Source: Citrus sinensis
Lineage: Eukaryota; Streptophyta; Magnoliopsida; Sapindales; Rutaceae
Assembly: GCF_022201045.2 (NCBI RefSeq)
Contig: NC_068558.1
Span: forward strand, 2,046,001-2,110,000
Reading direction: 5' to 3'
Length of the DNA: 64,000 bases
In this document: positions 46,105 to 57,002 of the stretch, piece after piece
Numbering within the stretch: position 1 is the first letter of the stretch
Layout: every line of letters starts with the position of its first letter
Notes under the pieces: generated by a model
What the model was told of the DNA's origin: nothing
What the model saw: the letters and a program-made list of their open reading frames with translations, nothing else
Database searches by the model: none
Position numbers and translations under genes: made by a program

Positions 46105-49100
46105 GAAAGAAGTATCTTAACGTGGAAATAAAAAGGTTAAAATTCATCCATATATGATGTTTTAGTGTATGATGTCCCTCGCTATGAGGAAAATGGCAGT
46201 CCGACAATATATAATAACAAGGTCTTAGCTAAGTATTGGAAGGTAAAGTGTCTTTTTCATTGCCATGCATATTGGCATACATAAGAAGCAAAAGATGTGG
46301 TCTCAAAAAAGGCAACATTATATAATTATATGAATATATATCCGCTAATATCTCTCTCGTCCACATCTCTTTGCAAATTGGTCCACTATGCCGTCATGCA
46401 TATAAGATATCGAAACAGAAACTATTAGTCACTGCTGGCACCACTCGACCACTCATGTCTAATGTGCGCACATATCTTTGAACATGGTTTATGTCTCCTC
46501 GCTTGCGGATTTCAGTTGGTATTTTAGTAATATGAGTTGAGAAATTAAAGAAGAAAGAGTGGAAATACAAATGTTAATTAATTTGTGTCTCAAGACATTA
46601 TAACTCGGCATATATAGATTTAATAAAATTGATAATGATAACTACTTGTTTGCTGGCTGATTTAATAACTTCAAATGCCTAAGAAAATTCAAATCCTTAT
46701 TAAGTAGAAATAATATATAAAGAGAGCTCACCGCAAACCCTAATTGAATGTTTCTTCGCGATGTAATATAACCCAAAAGAAAGAAAGAAAAGAAAAGCTG
46801 TGTTGATAAAAGGACAAGCTACCACGCAATTATTTAAAAGATTAAAGATAAGTTATTGTTGAAATGTAAGTTATTTTGATATGCTTTTGTGTATGAATGC
46901 ACACACAAGAAAGTCATCGATCAGATGTTTAATTTGTCAAAGATGAAGTTTTATCCATTACAGTATCGTTATCAATTTGGAATTATTAAATCGCATTTGG
47001 CGCCATAAAGCTCTTAATCAGATTTGTTTTGCTTTTAAATATTTATAATTAATAACTGAGAGAGATGGTGGTTGTATTCTATGGTGGTTTAAAAGTTATG
47101 GCAGGTACTTATGCATAAAGCTGTAGTTCTTTAACCTCATCTGATCTTTAATTTACCCATTGAGCTGGGCATCTACTTTAAGATGATTCAGAAAAAATCA
47201 AGAACAGTGAGCTTGAGATATTATTAGTATCAAGAGTAATCAGTGCAAAAACGCTTTATTTCAACTTCATATTTTTGTCGGCTTCTCCAATGTCTGCATG
47301 ATCATAGACTCCATTGATATTAACACCGAATACCATCATTATCCATGCATAACCTGCCAAAATATTAACTGAGTAGCAAATCTGAGAACGACGACTTCAA
47401 TGCAATCTTTTCAGTAAATTAGAGAAGTTTAAAACTCTAAAATTTTCATTGTTGATTCTAAGTTTTTGCTTGACTCCCAGTTAATGATTTTTTATATATG
47501 CTACTGTAAAATTTAGGATCTTAAGAATGAAAACTAGTGATATAATTAAAATTATGAGGTTTTCAATCGAAAATTTCTTATACTTTGTTGTAAAAAACCA
47601 TGTTATATTTTACTTATACCTAACAACCTAATGAATCAACTTAACCACATACCTTGCTTTAAATTTTAATTTTTCACTTGGCTTAGCTAATCCATTTACG
47701 AAGTGTGACAGAAGTCAACCAAATTTGTAATTAAGAAAATTATCAAGCCAACAACTTTGTAGGCACTTAATTCAATAACAAAATCTCATATATAGGTTAA
47801 AAGTTTATAGTTCCATGATTCCTAATAGCAAAGCAGTTTACTGTTTTAATTTCATTCATTATAGTAATAGATTCTGATGATTCTTTATTTTTTTTCTTTG
47901 TTCATTAGATAAACCTCAGCTAATTTTTAAATTTATGACTACAACTGTTAAAAGACTAAGGCCGGTTTTTACTGTGGTAGGACAACTGTAAATTAAAGTT
48001 ACAATACTAAACAGTTTGGTAAATACTTGTTGTTATGATTTTGAAACTGAAGATATTTTATCGCACACTTGCATGACAAAAAAACTTACAATATTTTACT
48101 ATCTTTACCAAAATTATTATTTAAAAGTTATATCTATGGTATAATAATAACAACTTTTATTTTATAATTTATATTTTTTTTCAACAGTTATAATTTAAAC
48201 TAAACATGTTCTACAAGAACAAGAAGAGAAAGAAAGTAAAAAAAAAATTAGGAAAATTACTTTGGCTTAATTTGTTCAGAGAACTTGCAATGCTCATCCA
48301 AAGCTAGCATGTATGAGAATATGACCCCAATGGACTCTAAATACGAAGCCAAATTCTCATAACTACATCTTTAGTGAATAAAATATATGGGTTCGATCTT
48401 TTTTGTGCGTCAGAATTAAGGTCAAATGTCACATTATTAATTGTTCATCAATGATAGAAAGTATGCTAGCTTCTGATACTAAATCGGGCAGACCATTTAC
48501 CTGCTGAAGTTTTTTGACCAACGCAATCTGCCGCTTACCAAATATAAAGAAAAAGAAAATGCCCATCCACTGGTCTATACTTATAATGTGATAAAGACTT
48601 TGAATGATATGCTTTAATTTGGACAAAAACCAAGTGGATCAAAAGAAGCTTTAAATTTATGACAATCATCATTTCTCATACTTTATTTTATTTTTAAGAT
48701 GTGAAGGGAAAAAATCAATTGAAGAAACTATAAGATACACTGTCCACTGTTACCGATTCGACAATGTCATTCATTTCACATTTGAAATTGCCTTGGATTA
48801 AACTTAGATTTTTTTTTCTTTTTATGGGGGTACCTCTGAATATTTTGAATATTTTCAACCTACCTTCAAACTGTATATTAAAAATTTCAAGTCCACCTCT
48901 ATTTACTGTTAAAAAGGTAAAGTTTGATGAAAAAAATTTATCGATACATATGATCTCATTTACCCTAGTATATTTAACAGTAAATTAATGAGAATGGTTG
49001 ATATTTTCAATGAGTTAGGTGAGGGTCGAAAATAATCAAAACATCTGGAAATGGTAAAAAAGAGATTGACCTTAAAATCTAAGAGTGTTGATATTTAATC

Positions 49101-50145
49101 TAAAACCTAATAAAAGTTCACCCTAAATTACTCGTCTATTTGAATGAATGTTTACGACCCTTTTATCAAGATTTAGTTCACTGTGTTGAACTTAAAAAGT
49201 GAAAATTAAAACCAATAAGATGCCAACTTCTATGCAGTTAAAATATTCGATTTATGATAATTTATTACCTAGAGTGTCTGAAAAGCCAAATTTATTATAG
49301 GGTACTTTTTTATGGGAGAATCAGAACTTCAAGCTTTCTACTTCTGAGGACATTCAAGCAATCAATTTTTCAAAAGGTGAAATTCAAGAATATACACTCT
49401 ATCAACATTTATTTACGTTCATGTGTAAAACTAAGAACAATGCTACTGTATTTTCACCGTCAAGTTTTGTGAGTATATATTTTGGGAAGTTTTCTAATTT
49501 CGTAAGGTAAATATAAAATTATTCATCAAATTAGATAGTCGGATAGTCGGTGTTACGTTAACACCAACGAAAACAATGTTGGTTGACACCATTATTCTAA
49601 ATCTATAACATTTATACGAATAAAAAATTGATCATAGGGTAAGTGGATTGATCATCACATGGCGGCATAGTTATCCTTGTGGAAAGCGACGCTTCTCAAT
49701 AAATCAAAACCCTCATATTTTATAAAATGCATACATCCATATTCAATGATGATTTTTTTTTTTTCAATCAAGTGAAGTTGTTTCTTTAGTGCAGGAAGCA
49801 CGGCAAACATTAAATGGACCTTTCAAAAGAATAGGTCGTGACTATTTCCGTTATGTTTACGCAGGAAAAAATTGAAAGGAAACAGAGAAGACTGTACAAG
49901 GCTGACTAGTACGCAAGTCAAGGTGTAAAGACTAAAGAGTTGAGCATAATGCAATAAAGAGAAGCCTGATATTAGTGTCTTTCCCTCCATTTCTTGCCCA
50001 GCTTTTACCCTTATAATATAAATTCAGAATTAATTCAGTCATAATATTATCCAAAACCCAACAACCAAACCCGGTGATCATGCATGACCCGAATCCAAGA
50101 AAAAAAATAAATAAACAAAAAGATTGCATAGGGGCCAAGAATCAA

Positions 50146-50183
50146 ACCTTAACCTTAACCTTAACCCTAACCCTAACCCTAAA
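50146..50183. repeat. Short telomere-like array, (CCTTAA)3(CCCTAA)3
   Basis: Three CCTTAA units pass directly into three CCCTAA units, ending CCCTAAAT. The plant telomere unit is CCCTAAA (7 bp); here the register is 6 bp. The AACCCTAA phrases equal the telo-box found in promoters of plant growth and ribosomal genes. It lies about 840 bp upstream of the TCP coding start. Confidence 0.85.
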
Positions 50184-50193
50184 TAATAAGTGA

Positions 50194-50199
50194 GGCCCA
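50194..50199 (-). promoter_or_regulatory. Site II-type element TGGGCC
   Basis: GGCCCA on the plus strand, next to the telomere-like array. Site II elements (TGGGCC/T) are bound by class I TCP proteins and often occur with telo-boxes. Single short match, so weak alone. Confidence 0.35.
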
Positions 50200-50297
50200 A
50201 AAGGCAAAAACTACTGGAGGAATCCCAAAGTCTCCCAGCAAAGGTGCAGAACAAAGGCAAAGGCCAAAGGGAAAATGAAATGATTACTTGAATGAGA

Positions 50298-50307
50298 TGG
50301 GACCCAC
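50298..50307. promoter_or_regulatory. Class I TCP-type binding site, upstream copy 1
   Basis: TGGGACCCAC, that is GTGGGTCCCA on the other strand, matching ten of eleven positions of the class I TCP consensus GTGGGNCCCAC. It overlaps a G-box (CACGTG, 50305-50310). It lies 720 bp before the TCP ATG. Confidence 0.5.
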
Positions 50308-50353
50308 GTGATAATCTTTCCTTTTTAAGTCTCTCAATTTTTTGACTTGGGAT

Positions 50354-50363
50354 TGGGTCCCAC
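50354..50363. promoter_or_regulatory. Class I TCP-type binding site, upstream copy 2
   Basis: TGGGTCCCAC, ten of eleven consensus positions, 56 bp from copy 1. A second G-box follows at 50410-50415. Confidence 0.5.
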
Positions 50364-50844
50364 CTCGGCCACCATTGTCTTTATGGATTGAATGATAAAA
50401 AGAGCACCTCACGTGGAGTCTGAACCAAAGGGGCTGTCCAACCACAATAAAAAGGAGCCCTCTTTGATTCTTTCATTCATTCAGTCTTTAAAAATTAAAA
50501 TTGAAATAAAAAAAAAATCAGATTTTTTTTTCTCCTTCTTCTTTTTATTTTTTATTTTTTAAAAAAAGAAGGAAAAAAATAATAATAATAAAAGGAACAA
50601 ATAATTAAAAGCCCTCCAAACACATCAACAAAGCAATTTCTTTTCCTAAAAAATTTTGCTTTTTAAAGCTCACCCATATAATTCCCACTCATTATCTTTG
50701 TTGCTTAAAGCTAGCAAGCTAGCTTGCTCTCTTCTTCCCTTATCCTCTCTCCTCTCTTATAGACATACAATATCAACAACATACATCAATAATATTTCTC
50801 AAACAAATTCCCATCAAATAATAATACTCCTCCTATACTGCTCC

Positions 50845-50880
50845 CTCTTCTTCTTCTTCTTCTTCTTCTTCTTCTTCTTC
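50845..50880. repeat. (CTT)n tract in the TCP 5' UTR
   Basis: About twelve CTT triplets, 145 bp before the TCP ATG and followed by a GA-rich run. Pyrimidine-rich tracts of this sort are frequent in plant leaders. Confidence 0.9.
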
Positions 50881-51023
50881 ATAACAAAAATAAATAAATC
50901 TAAGAGAGAGAGGGAGACCCACAAATTAACAGATTAAATTAAAGCCTGAGTCTCTCTCGCAAGGAAGGCCATTACAGAAAAACCAATAAACCCTATAGAG
51001 CTAACCACTACTTTGATGCTGTA

Positions 51024-52298
51024 ATGGAAGGAGCTGGAGGCAGCAACAGTGATGATCGTCATCAATTCCACCACCACCACCATCACAACCAACAACGCCA
51101 TAACTTTCCATTCCAATTACTCGAAAAGAAAGAAGACGATCAACAGCCATGCTCATCGTCTTCAGCTTACCACCCTTCTTCTCTGGCTATTAATCCTATC
51201 ACTACTAGCGCTGACCAACAACAACAAGAAGAACAGCAACTAAACACATCATCGTCAAATCGTTCCAATAATATTTCATCAGGTCTCCAAATCTGTGCAG
51301 CTTCAGAGGCGTCTAATAAGAAACCTCCTCCTAAACGAACCTCAACTAAAGACAGACACACCAAAGTTGACGGACGTGGCCGCAGGATTCGCATGCCTGC
51401 TCTTTGCGCAGCTAGGGTTTTTCAGCTGACTCGTGAGCTTGGTCACAAATCTGACGGTGAAACCATCGAGTGGTTGCTTCAACAAGCTGAGCCTGCAGTG
51501 ATCGCCGCCACCGGCACTGGCACAATCCCAGCTAACTTCACTTCTCTTAATATCTCACTACGTAGCTCCGGCTCCAGCATGTCCGTTCCTTCCCAGTTAA
51601 GATCCATAAACTACAACTCTAACTTCTCTATGCAACAACAACAGCAGCGTCGAAGTTTGTTTCCGGGTATTGGTCTTGACACTACTACTGCATCACCGAC
51701 ATTTCTCAATTTTCAGTCCAATAATTTCAGCGCTTTATTGCAAGCCAAGCAAGAATTGAGAGACACTAGCACCAATAATTCCTTGGAGTTATCAGCTGAT
51801 CAGACGGCTGAAGAGAGCTTAGGGAGGAAGCGAAGGCCGGAACAACACGAATTGTCACCACAGCATCAAATGGGTAATTACTTGATGCAGTCAAGTTCCG
51901 CAGCGGTTCCGGCAAGTCATGCTCAAATTCCGGCCAATTTTTGGATGGTAACAAATTCTAATAATTCAGTTATGAGTGGTGACCCAGTATGGACTTTTCC
52001 TTCTGTCAATAATAGTGCCGCTGCCATGTATAGAGGCACTATGTCAAGTGGGTTACATTTTATGAATTTTTCAACACCTTTGGCCTTGTTGCCGAGTCAA
52101 CAATTAGGGTCAAGTATTAGTGGGAGTAGCGGTATGAATATTAATGAAGGGCAGTTGAATATGAATATGTTAGCCGGATTAAATCCATACAGGCAGGTTT
52201 CCGGTACCGGCGTATCGGACTCGCAAGCCAGCGGATCACACTCACACCACGGTGGCAGCGGGGATGATCGGCACGACACAACAAGTCATCACTCTTGA
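51024..52298 (+). CDS. TCP14: Class I TCP transcription factor, TCP14-like
   Basis: Intronless, 424 residues. The TCP bHLH-type domain lies at about 104-162 ([20 protein letters not shown], then [20 protein letters not shown] and [20 protein letters not shown]). It lacks the four extra basic-region residues of class II, so it is class I. Flanks match TCP14 as I recall it: an N-terminal His run followed by [33 protein letters not shown], a [13 protein letters not shown] block, [29 protein letters not shown] and SGDSQASGS-type tail. TCP14 promotes cell division and germination and is a hub target of pathogen effectors. It binds GTGGGNCCCAC. His, Gln, Ser and Asn runs make most of the protein outside the domain disordered. 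Confidence 0.93.
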   Translation: MEGAGGSNSDDRHQFHHHHHHNQQRHNFPFQLLEKKEDDQQPCSSSSAYHPSSLAINPITTSADQQQQEEQQLNTSSSNRSNNISSGLQICAASEASNKKPPPKRTSTKDRHTKVDGRGRRIRMPALCAARVFQLTRELGHKSDGETIEWLLQQAEPAVIAATGTGTIPANFTSLNISLRSSGSSMSVPSQLRSINYNSNFSMQQQQQRRSLFPGIGLDTTTASPTFLNFQSNNFSALLQAKQELRDTSTNNSLELSADQTAEESLGRKRRPEQHELSPQHQMGNYLMQSSSAAVPASHAQIPANFWMVTNSNNSVMSGDPVWTFPSVNNSAAAMYRGTMSSGLHFMNFSTPLALLPSQQLGSSISGSSGMNINEGQLNMNMLAGLNPYRQVSGTGVSDSQASGSHSHHGGSGDDRHDTTSHHS

Positions 52299-52940
52299 TA
52301 CTTAATTATCCTTAATTACTTCTTGTTGTGTGTGTAGTTTGATGTGTAACGTAACACACGTGAGGTTTTGATTGGGCTTAAATTTGATGAGTTTTTATGA
52401 TTATCCCAATTTTTTTGGTGTGGTTAATGTGGGTGGGTTCTTTTGGGTTTGAACTTGAAGGATGGAAATTCAAGACACTTTCTATTATTTTTAACATGGG
52501 TATTGCCTGGTTTGGCTATAAAGAGAGTCTCATTTGGGGTGTTTTTGCATTTACACAATATATCATCCTCATAATCATCATTTGTGAAATTATTTTTCCT
52601 TTATTTGTATTGCCATTGCCAAAGCTAGTACTTTTGTGTAATATCCATAATTTTTAGTGGAGAAAAATGACTTTATATACGATGATGCCGTATGGTAAGT
52701 CTCCTACCAAACTAGCACATACCATTTGTTTGTTTTGTTTTGTTTTTTTTTTTTTTTTTTTTTGCTTCTTGTATATGTCAATTCTCACTCTTGTGATGTG
52801 TGTCTGTGGAGGTGAAAAACTTTAAAGGCAACGAAGTTAGTGTAGTGAATAGTGATTCAGTGAAAGAGATGAAACAGTAACAGTAGTACCACTGCATTCA
52901 TGGCATGTTATTTATTTTTTATTTTTTAAAACATATCAAA

Positions 52941-52975
<35 letters not shown>

Positions 52976-53113
52976 TTTGGGGTTTTCTGATTCGAAATCT
53001 CTGCTATGAATCTCAAGGTTTACTGCATCAATGATTAAGTTTCTTCAGAGAAATTGGGGTTAATTGGAGGAGTGGGGTCCATATCTTATCAGTTCCAGGT
53101 GTTGGCACAGGTA

Positions 53114-53123
53114 GTGGGTCCCA
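53114..53123. promoter_or_regulatory. Class I TCP-type binding site, downstream copy
   Basis: GTGGGTCCCA, ten of eleven consensus positions, about 820 bp past the TCP stop codon. Confidence 0.4.
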
Positions 53124-54397
53124 GCTGCTGCTGATTGCCCAACCCAATGTACAATGTCACTGACAAACAGGTGGATCATTCCTCCTTTTCTTATTTTTAA
53201 TTTTTGGCCCTTCAATTGTTTATAGAGAGTAGTTTTTTTTTTTTTTTTTAAAAAAAATTCTTTTGTGCGTAGTTTACAGTAGTATATGTTTTGTTTACTC
53301 GCTCCCCACTGGCACCATAGAGATCTGTGGTGGGTTTTAATGACCCTACCCTGCGTGGCCCATCAGCCTCATTAATCTGTACCGTTCATTTCGAAGTGGG
53401 CCATGCTTTGATGGGCACATTGAATGATTGGGTCTCCTTGAGAAAAATGTGGAATCTGGAGTTTCATGCCCATCTGTTATTACCATTTACCCCTCCCCCG
53501 CTTCGTCTAAAATTATTTCAGAGCCCTTTTAGTTGGCAAATGATGCTTTCCTTTGAAGCTCAAGGATATTTTATTTTCTAAAAATTTCATTCTTTAATTG
53601 TATGTACTCATCGATCCCACTTTTGCACCCACTCAAGAAGGGGAACATGGCCGAAATTCCTCTCCTATATTGACCAGATTGATCATTTCCTTTCCATATC
53701 TTAAAACTCATGTGATGCTTATTAACTTTTGGTGAGCAATTCAGCCTTTTTTGTAATCTAGTTAAAAAATAAATAAACATACTTTAATATTGATTCTGAA
53801 ATGAAAATTCAACGAGTAGTCTTAGCACTAATAAGATTCTGATATGTTTTAAAATGTGAAAAAAATGATTAATCTTGCCAATCAAAGAGGAAGGAAGAAA
53901 GAAGGGATTTTGATTCTTTTCCATTAAAAAAAAAAAACTTCAAAATAAGTTGAAGAATGAATCCCTCTTTTGATCATGCCCAATTAGTGATTCCAAAAAA
54001 TTTAAAAAAATTAAAATTGGTGAATAAAATGATTTAATTAAAGGACAAGATGATAATTTCGTAACATCACCGACAGTGAGACACCTGGCAAAGAAATATC
54101 CGACTGGTCGCGCACGAGACTTGAATGGGATACGAGTTTCTTGCCTTGAATTGTCCAAGAATAGTGCTAACGAAGAAATATAATAGGGTAAGAAGATAAT
54201 GACATTTACCGTTATTCGCCCCTAATCATGCAATGTTCTTACTTCGTCTCTGAAGATGGAAATTCCAGAACTTACGCTACATATTTTCCCTCATTAATTT
54301 GTCACTTTCAAATTCAAATATGGACTAACAAATCTGCATTAGAATATTTAGAAATACTTTCACTTTTTAACATGCCTTTACTATATCAAAAACCCTT

Positions 54398-54672
54398 AGG
54401 TGGGAATTAGATTGGACTAAATATTATAAAAAAAAAATTCGATTAAATTAGATTGGATTAGGTTGAATTATACAATACTACCTTATGTTTGGTACAATAT
54501 TAGATTGGACAATGTTAAATTATATTTAAATAAAAGTAACAACTCTTTATGAATGAACTGGAATTGTTAATCCCATGATTTAATAGTTAAATTTGAATTT
54601 AGTCACCTAATCTAATGCGAGGAAAGTTGCCAAACATAAGACAGATATTTAATCTAATTCCACACATAGCCC
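54398..54672. mobile_element. MITE-like nested inverted repeat
   Basis: Outer ends: GGGAATTAGATTGGACTAAA near 54,402 against the complement of TTTAATCTAATTCCACAC near 54,650. Inner ends: CTTATGTTTGGTA (about 54,482) against the complement of TGCCAAACATAAG (about 54,629). No coding capacity. Ends are approximate and the target duplication was not found. Confidence 0.4.
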
Positions 54673-54910
54673 TAACTTCCAAACATAACCTTAAGTTGTT
54701 AATACAATTTAATGGCACATGTTTTGGCATTTAATAGCTTTAAGTGTATGTTTGGGGAAAAGGGTGTCTCACCATCATCACAGAAATTGAAATGGTCTGG
54801 CTCGTACGCACATTGCACATGGACATGAACCCAAATGAGTACAACAAAATTGGTCCCGCAAGGGCAAATCTTGTATCTCAAAAAATAGCAAGCATGATTA
54901 GACCATCTAA

Positions 54911-54931
54911 GGTGCGCGCGCGCGCACACAC
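54911..54931. repeat. (GC)n(AC)n tract
   Basis: Alternating purine-pyrimidine run GGTGCGCGCGCGCGCACACA, a sequence type able to adopt Z-DNA. Confidence 0.85.
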
Positions 54932-55805
54932 AGGGAGGTTCTTGACAAACAAGTGGGTTTCGATCCTGGAGAAATAATGTTGCGTTTTGTTGCCTAATAG
55001 ATACTATTATCTGATAATGGGAACTTTGAACTCTTGATTTTGGGCCCCGGATATCTAATAATCGCGCTAGATTTGTGTTGATTATGGTGATATAAATTGA
55101 TATTGGTACATAAAACATGTGCCTACCTGCTGCCATTTCACAGTGCAGCTGCTGCTAGCTGGTGGTTAGCAATAGCGTAGAATCAGTAATTAGGACTCTA
55201 GAGTCTAGACCCACTAATTTTTTTTTAAGTGTACGAGAACCCTGCTTCAACTTTTGCTGACATTTTCATGGAGATATTTTCTATCATAAAGAGTTAACTA
55301 TCTAGACATTAAACTCAGAAACCAAACTTGGTCGTTAACATTTAAGAAAATAAGCTAATGGCTCTCTTGTTTTGATTTTCATTGCCTTGCCTTGATGAAG
55401 GATATAATGAGCGTGAGCGTGCATGTATGGAATGTAAAGTTTACAAAGATGAAACATGTTTAGTTACACCTCAGAAGACCAGAGTGAAGAGCTTTTGCAC
55501 ATGATCTAACACTGTACTGTCATGCACAGTTTTAAAGTTAATGCAAAAAGCGATGCTAGCCTTTGTTGTCTATGTATCTTCGCAGGTGTCGTGTTGGGTA
55601 CCAATTAAGTAACCCAAGCTAGCATATGGATACTTGAGTGGAGCAAGACACACTTTCAAATTCCATCAATATTACAATATATATATGAGACCTGAGAGTA
55701 TCTTATTCTCTAAGCTGATTCATGGCTAACACAGTTGGTGAATTGAAATTATATTTCATAATCCAGGCACAAACTAAACTTCCAACTGCATCGATTTAAG
55801 GAGCT

Positions 55806-56220
55806 TCACCTTACAGAACACTGAAGATTTATTCGATATGGCAGTACATTGGATGAATTGATGAGAGAGTTCATGTCCATCCATCGAGATCCTTTTTTTT
55901 TTTCATTTCTTTTTTGGGGTCGTTTTCCTTGGGAATTATGCAAGTGTTGGTGCTCAGTGCTCTTCATCACTGTCACTTTTTGGTCTGGATCTGGCCCTTT
56001 CAGCCCATAAAGCCATGGGGACAACTCGTTTACAATCTCATTAGCGGCACCCTATGGCTGGCGGAGATTAAAAAGATATGATGATTAATGAGCATGGATT
56101 ATCAATAATTACTAATAAATCAATAAAATTTCTCACTCCAGCTTTGATTTTCATTCGACTTTCATACCTTCCTTCTCAAATCTCCCATGTCATAGTACTT
56201 CCACAACATGTCAATTAATG
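55806..56220 (-). CDS. Unrecognised two-exon coding segment (partial)
   Basis: On the minus strand, 56220-56168 reads ALIDMLWKYYDMGDLRRK after an acceptor (CTCTCTCCAG) and ends at a GTATGA donor. A 116-nt intron follows, then 56051-55806 continues in phase GAANEIVNELSPWLYGLKG, PDPDQKVTVMKSTEHQHLHN and on to a stop. Both borders are GT-AG, the phases agree, and the composition is unlike the AT-rich surroundings. I do not recognise the family. No first exon is evident between 56,220 and the next gene at 57,003, so it could be the 3' end of a small gene with a short first exon, or a relic. The Lys/Arg-rich tail (KRPQKRNEKKKGSR) suggests nothing specific. Confidence 0.4.
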
Positions 56221-57002
56221 CTGGAGAGAGAAAATTGTCTGGTTTATTTATTATTAATTAGTGATAACCTATATGTATCATCACCTCTCTTTAGTCCCCA
56301 TCATAAATGTACCATCATAAAAAAATTGCCAAATATAAGTTATTTATACAACTTAATATGAAACCTGCTTTCAGTTTGAAAAGTAGATGAATAAGTAAAG
56401 TATCCAGCATTTACTATTCCACTAAAGAGTGGATTGTGATGAAACTATCAATTCAATTGTTAAAAATAAATAACATGTATCATGTGATGAATGTGCGCCA
56501 TCAGAGAGCTCTTCATTGGGAGCGCAAATAGCCATTCATCTGGAAGTTTAATTGTCATTTTGAAATTCATTAAAAAAGAAAACAAGGGAATTGACTAAAT
56601 AAATAATTAAATATTATATAATGCACAGGTCATTTTAATTAAGGAAAAAAAAAAGAGAATGCTCCAGAAGAAGGGGGGAAAAAAAGAAGGTGAAAGAAGA
56701 GAACAAATGTGGAGTTCTCTAATTGGGAAATTAGTTAAAAGTTAAAAAAAAAAAAAAAAAAAAAGAAGGGTGGGCTGCTGTTGTGTCCCTTTACGGACAA
56801 AAGTAGGAGGTTTGGATTTGGAAAGTGGAAGTCCATAGTCCCTACCCGTGTCGTGTGAATTGTGTTGTAATTTGTAAAATCGAGACCGATGCGTTCAAAT
56901 TTCAGCCTCGAGTTGCACGCAAAACATGGTACAACGAGAATGGTCACCACTAATCGCCGATTCTGAAGCCACAATTAAATTACCCAGAAGTCATAAAATA
57001 AA
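56221..57002. other. Spacer before the HxS protein gene
   Basis: AT-rich with a poly-A run at 56,743-56,764. The last 200 bases are less AT-rich and probably the promoter of the gene at 57,003. A short acceptor-like site with DEWLFALPMKSS on the minus strand (near 56,540) could belong to the orphan segment, but I could not connect it in frame. Confidence 0.35.

Larger units (their letters stand above)
42257..50145. other. Large gene-poor spacer
   Basis: Nearly 8 kb without a credible gene on either strand; frames are short and of random composition. Contents: (CA)n at about 42,753-42,772, poly-T near 43,251, a block at 44,540-44,950 somewhat richer in G+C that could be a non-coding transcript or old promoter, a 57-bp-period duplication (45,052-45,156), a (GAA)n tract (46,071-46,104) and a possible MITE (about 47,962-48,212, opening AAGGCCGGTTTTTACTGTGG). 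Confidence 0.5.
52299..55805. other. TCP 3' UTR and AT-rich spacer
   Basis: TCP 3' UTR to about 52,680. Two long T runs (52,742-52,763 and 52,943-52,973). A third TCP-type site, GTGGGTCCCA, at 53114-53123. A MITE-like inverted structure at 54,398-54,672. A (GC)n(AC)n tract at 54,911-54,931. No gene seen. Confidence 0.5.

Noticed and set aside
42257-50145. Search for an LTR retrotransposon or large transposon that might fill the gene-poor spacer
   Set aside because: I saw no paired long terminal repeats and no integrase, protease or transposase motifs; only small repeats are supported.
51167-51394. Antisense frames over the TCP gene, and similar ones over the PPR, CYP98A and LINE genes
   Set aside because: They are shadows produced by the codon use of the real genes on the other strand.
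54699-55136. 145-codon open frame on the minus strand
   Set aside because: It crosses the (GC)n tract, has random composition, no recognisable domain and no splice or promoter context.
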